The position numbers and the translations under genes were made by a program. DNA of 7,137 bases from an uncultured Clostridia bacterium (GTDB lineage Bacteria > Bacillota > Clostridia > Christensenellales > Aristaeellaceae): NCBI GenBank assembly GCA_944363005.1, contig CALVTV010000266.1, positions 1 through 7,137 on the forward strand, in the 5' to 3' direction. The notes under the pieces were generated by a model, which did no database searches, was not told where the DNA came from, and worked only from the letters and a program-made list of their open reading frames with translations. Position 1 is the stretch's first letter; each line of letters starts with the position of its first letter. Below are positions 5,928 to 7,137 of the stretch, piece after piece.

Positions 5928-6652
5928 CAATCGTTCTCTCCTTTCAACCACTTGTCCAACTGCCGCTGACAGGCTTCCCTGCGCGCTTCGCTGAGCGCAG
6001 GCACGCCGGAAAGCGGATAACGCAAGCCCATCGTGCTGTATTTTTGAACGCCCAGCAGGTGATACCCCAACAGTTCCACGCGATCGACGCGCGGCAGCGT
6101 TTCAACATAGTCCGCCAGCGCACGCAAATGCGCTTCCCCATCCGTGAGCCCTGGCACGACCACGTGCCGCACCCAAACCCGGGTCTGAGCCTGGCGCAGC
6201 GCCTCCACAAAGCGCAGGGTTTCCGCCATCGGCCTGCCGGTGATCTGCGCATACCCTTGCGGGGTGACGTGTTTGACGTCGTAGAGCACCAGATCCGTAT
6301 AGCGCAGGATCTCATCATATTCGCCCAGCCCTACGCCAGCCGTATCCAGGCAGGTGTGAATCCCGGCAGCTTTACAAAGGCGCAGGGATTCCAGCAGAAA
6401 TTCCGGCTGCATCAGCGGTTCCCCGCCCGAAAACGTGACCCCGCCCCCGCTGCTCGCGTAATACGTTTTGTAGCGGGAGAGCATGCTGACCAGCGCCTGC
6501 GGCGTCATGCGCTCGCCGCCCTCGCAGGCCCAGGTATCCGGATTGTGGCAGTATGCGCACCGCAGGGCGCATCCCTGCATGAACACCACGCCGCGTATGC
6601 CCGGACCATCCACCAGGCCCATGCTCTCAAACGAGTGAATTCTTCCTTCGAT
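5927..6652 (-). CDS. pflA: Pyruvate formate-lyase activating enzyme
   Basis: A radical SAM enzyme that abstracts hydrogen from the PflB glycine. The [4Fe-4S]/SAM motif CALRCAYC gives Cys28, Cys32 and Cys35 from the extended start, almost the spacing of E. coli (29, 33, 36). Further family blocks are the GGGVTFSGGEP segment with its SAM-binding GGE, and YDVKH. The first in-frame ATG is at 6622, in front of GLVDGPGIR, and has no Shine-Dalgarno sequence at a useful distance. The ten codons before it read IEGRIHSFES, which matches the conserved start of this family. GAGGGGAG (6670-6663) lies 10 nt before the first of these, an ATC at 6652. I therefore annotate an AUC start, giving 241 residues (E. 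coli 246). Alternatives are ATT at 6640, the ATG at 6622 with a truncated first strand, or a base error. It overlaps pflB by one base, in the order pflA-pflB. Confidence 0.93.
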   Translation of the reverse strand: MEGRIHSFESMGLVDGPGIRGVVFMQGCALRCAYCHNPDTWACEGGERMTPQALVSMLSRYKTYYASSGGGVTFSGGEPLMQPEFLLESLRLCKAAGIHTCLDTAGVGLGEYDEILRYTDLVLYDVKHVTPQGYAQITGRPMAETLRFVEALRQAQTRVWVRHVVVPGLTDGEAHLRALADYVETLPRVDRVELLGYHLLGVQKYSTMGLRYPLSGVPALSEARREACQRQLDKWLKGEND

Positions 6653-6662
6653 GGCGCGAACA

Positions 6663-6670
6663 CTCCCCTC
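6663..6670 (-). promoter_or_regulatory. Ribosome binding site of pflA, deciding a non-AUG start
   Basis: GAGGGGAG lies 10 nt before the ATC at 6652. It sits just after the riboswitch terminator and would be transcribed only when the terminator is bypassed. It is over 40 nt from the ATG at 6622, too far to serve that codon directly. Confidence 0.65.
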
Positions 6671-6684
6671 TTGCCCGAAACGAC

Positions 6685-6725
6685 AAAAAAACCGACAGTC
6701 CGGGCTTCTTCGCCCAGACGGTCGG
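6685..6725 (-). terminator. Riboswitch expression platform: intrinsic terminator before pflA
   Basis: On the minus strand CCGAC (6725-6721) pairs with GTCGG (6696-6692), and GTCTGGGC (6719-6712) pairs with GCCCGGAC (6705-6698) with one wobble. There is one mismatch (6720 with 6697), a GAAGAA loop and then seven T (6691-6685). Its 5' arm includes the CCGTCTGGGC segment that the aptamer needs for its pseudoknot. The two folds are therefore mutually exclusive, as in transcriptional ZTP ON-switches. Confidence 0.93.
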
Positions 6726-6780
6726 CATATACGCGATCATACTTCATGTGGTCAATCCCACGATCCGTCAGTCATATGAT
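6712..6780 (-). promoter_or_regulatory. ZTP riboswitch (pfl motif) aptamer
   Basis: The order of elements matches the pfl/ZTP motif. P1 is ATCATAT (6780-6774) with GTATGAT (6742-6736), ending in a U:G. The conserved GACTGACG (6773-6766; usual form GACUGGCG) follows. P2 is GTGG (6761-6758) with CCAC (6751-6748) around GATTGA. Then come a GAAG segment, a linker, and the 3' module CCGTCTGGGC (6721-6712; usual form CCGCCUGGGC). The pseudoknot GACG (6769-6766) with CGTC (6720-6717) is kept by a paired change from the usual GGCG/CGCC. Established: this class binds ZTP/ZMP and signals 10-formyl-tetrahydrofolate shortage, and it was first named for its place upstream of pfl genes. Inferred: ligand binding prevents the overlapping terminator and turns pflA-pflB on. 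Confidence 0.93.
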
Positions 6781-6788
6781 GCTTTGCC

Positions 6789-6817
6789 ATTATATCAGGA
6801 TCATTTTTCCTTGTCAA
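6789..6817 (-). promoter_or_regulatory. Consensus sigma-A promoter of the riboswitch-pflAB transcript
   Basis: On the minus strand TTGACA (6817-6812) and TATAAT (6794-6789) are separated by 17 bp, both perfect. The predicted start near 6783 is only a few bases before the P1 stem of the riboswitch, which supports both calls. Confidence 0.92.
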
Positions 6818-6829
6818 GTCCTCTGAATG

Positions 6830-6999
6830 GAGCATGACCCATGCTGCTCGTCATTTATTTATTCTATATCAAGCCCCAAGTATTTGGACTTCAAAAAGTT
6901 ATATAAAAGTCATTGATTTCAGAAAATCCAACCTCACATTTACAAATTTTAAAAATTATATATAAACCGATTGACATAATATTAACGTAGCGCTATAAT
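6830..6999 (+). promoter_or_regulatory. Divergent A/T-rich region with consensus promoter and UP-like element
   Basis: TTGACA (6971-6976) and TATAAT (6994-6999) are separated by 17 bp, both perfect, with a start expected near 7006. The segment directly upstream (about 6930-6966) is a run of A and T resembling an UP element, so strong constitutive transcription is likely. The rest of 6830-6930 is AT-rich intergenic DNA in which I see no gene. Confidence 0.88.
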
Positions 7000-7019
7000 A
7001 TGGGGCGCATAAAGGCACC

Positions 7020-7070
7020 GGGAGGACAACCGTCCTCCCCGACACAGTCTGTAAATCAGACAGGAAGGGG
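7020..7070 (+). promoter_or_regulatory. Stem-loop 5' leader and ribosome binding site of the secreted-protein gene
   Basis: GGGAGGAC (7020-7027) pairs perfectly with GTCCTCCC (7032-7039) around AACC. A 5-bp stem, GTCTG (7047-7051) with CAGAC (7057-7061), comes next, then the ribosome binding site AGGAAGGGG (7062-7070), 8 nt before the ATG. No T-tract follows the stems, so they are more likely mRNA-stabilising or translation-tuning than terminators. I recognise no riboswitch class. Confidence 0.55.
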
Positions 7071-7078
7071 TATCTGTT

Positions 7079-7137
7079 ATGAAGAAACTGTTGAGCATTC
7101 TCCTGGCCGTGGCCATGCTGCTCACCAGCGCGGCCGC
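7079..7137 (+). CDS. Secreted protein or lipoprotein, N-terminal fragment
   Basis: Only the first 19 full codons are in the window: MKKLLSILLAVAMLLTSAA. This is a typical Sec signal peptide, with two lysines, a hydrophobic core (4-15) and small residues beginning a cleavage region. Whether a lipobox cysteine follows cannot be seen. The gene has its own strong promoter and leader and is divergent from pflAB. A solute-binding lipoprotein or an extracellular enzyme would both fit; the sequence does not decide. Confidence 0.8.
   Translation, partial: MKKLLSILLAVAMLLTSAA

Noticed and set aside
3696..5969. 757-codon plus-strand open frame opposite pflB
   Set aside because: Antisense shadow of a GC-rich, clearly functional pflB; composition (His, Arg, Val rich) and lack of motifs are typical of such shadows.
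6505..6747. 80-codon minus-strand frame starting inside the riboswitch
   Set aside because: Its ATG lies in P2 of the aptamer, it reads through the terminator and then overlaps pflA out of frame; no good ribosome binding site.
5900..6826. 308-codon plus-strand open frame opposite pflA and the riboswitch
   Set aside because: Shadow frame covering the riboswitch, terminator and pfl promoter; no ribosome binding site or recognisable domain.
7130..7137. NotI site exactly at the right edge
   Set aside because: Fits naturally as Ala codons of the signal peptide; a cloning boundary is possible but cannot be shown.

Overview
The window looks like chromosome from a fairly GC-rich anaerobic Firmicute, most likely a gut-type member of the Clostridia. 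This rests on the fermentative pyruvate formate-lyase pair, strong AGGAG-type ribosome binding sites, three perfect TTGACA-17-TATAAT promoters and a pfl/ZTP-type riboswitch. The lineage is an inference; no rRNA or other marker gene is present.

Layout, left to right. (1) Positions 1-660 hold no conventional gene. There is a terminator for an off-window gene at the left edge, and a possible self-contained minus-strand unit: promoter 594-623, hairpin-rich leader, a 28-codon ORF at 429-515, further hairpins and an intrinsic terminator at 285-315. (2) A minus-strand operon, 2327 to about 623: consensus promoter, a PfkB-family kinase, then an RpiB/LacAB-family isomerase that resembles the DhuI (unsaturated hexuronate isomerase) branch. 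(3) A divergent alpha/beta hydrolase (2408-3277), probably a carbohydrate esterase, whose last ~15 codons lie inside a repeat. (4) An intergenic repeat island (3231-3643) made of two different tandem duplications, A (98-bp period) and B (111-bp period). (5) A minus-strand operon, 6817 to 3644: consensus promoter, ZTP riboswitch with intrinsic terminator, pflA (activase), pflB (formate acetyltransferase), terminator. (6) A divergent plus-strand promoter with a stem-loop leader, driving the first 19 codons of a secreted protein or lipoprotein cut by the right edge.

How it fits together. PflB cleaves pyruvate with CoA to acetyl-CoA and formate, and PflA installs its glycyl radical. Formate feeds 10-formyl-tetrahydrofolate, and ZTP/ZMP builds up when that cofactor runs short. 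A ZTP ON-switch in front of pflAB is therefore a direct feedback loop: one-carbon shortage raises formate production. The kinase, isomerase and esterase suggest catabolism of a plant- or glycan-derived sugar, but the substrate cannot be read from the sequence.

Most notable points: the complete riboswitch with a covarying pseudoknot; a pflA that appears to start at AUC; the reversed, translationally coupled pflA-pflB order; the esterase 3' end embedded in a repeat; and the possible small minus-strand peptide/RNA unit at 283-623.
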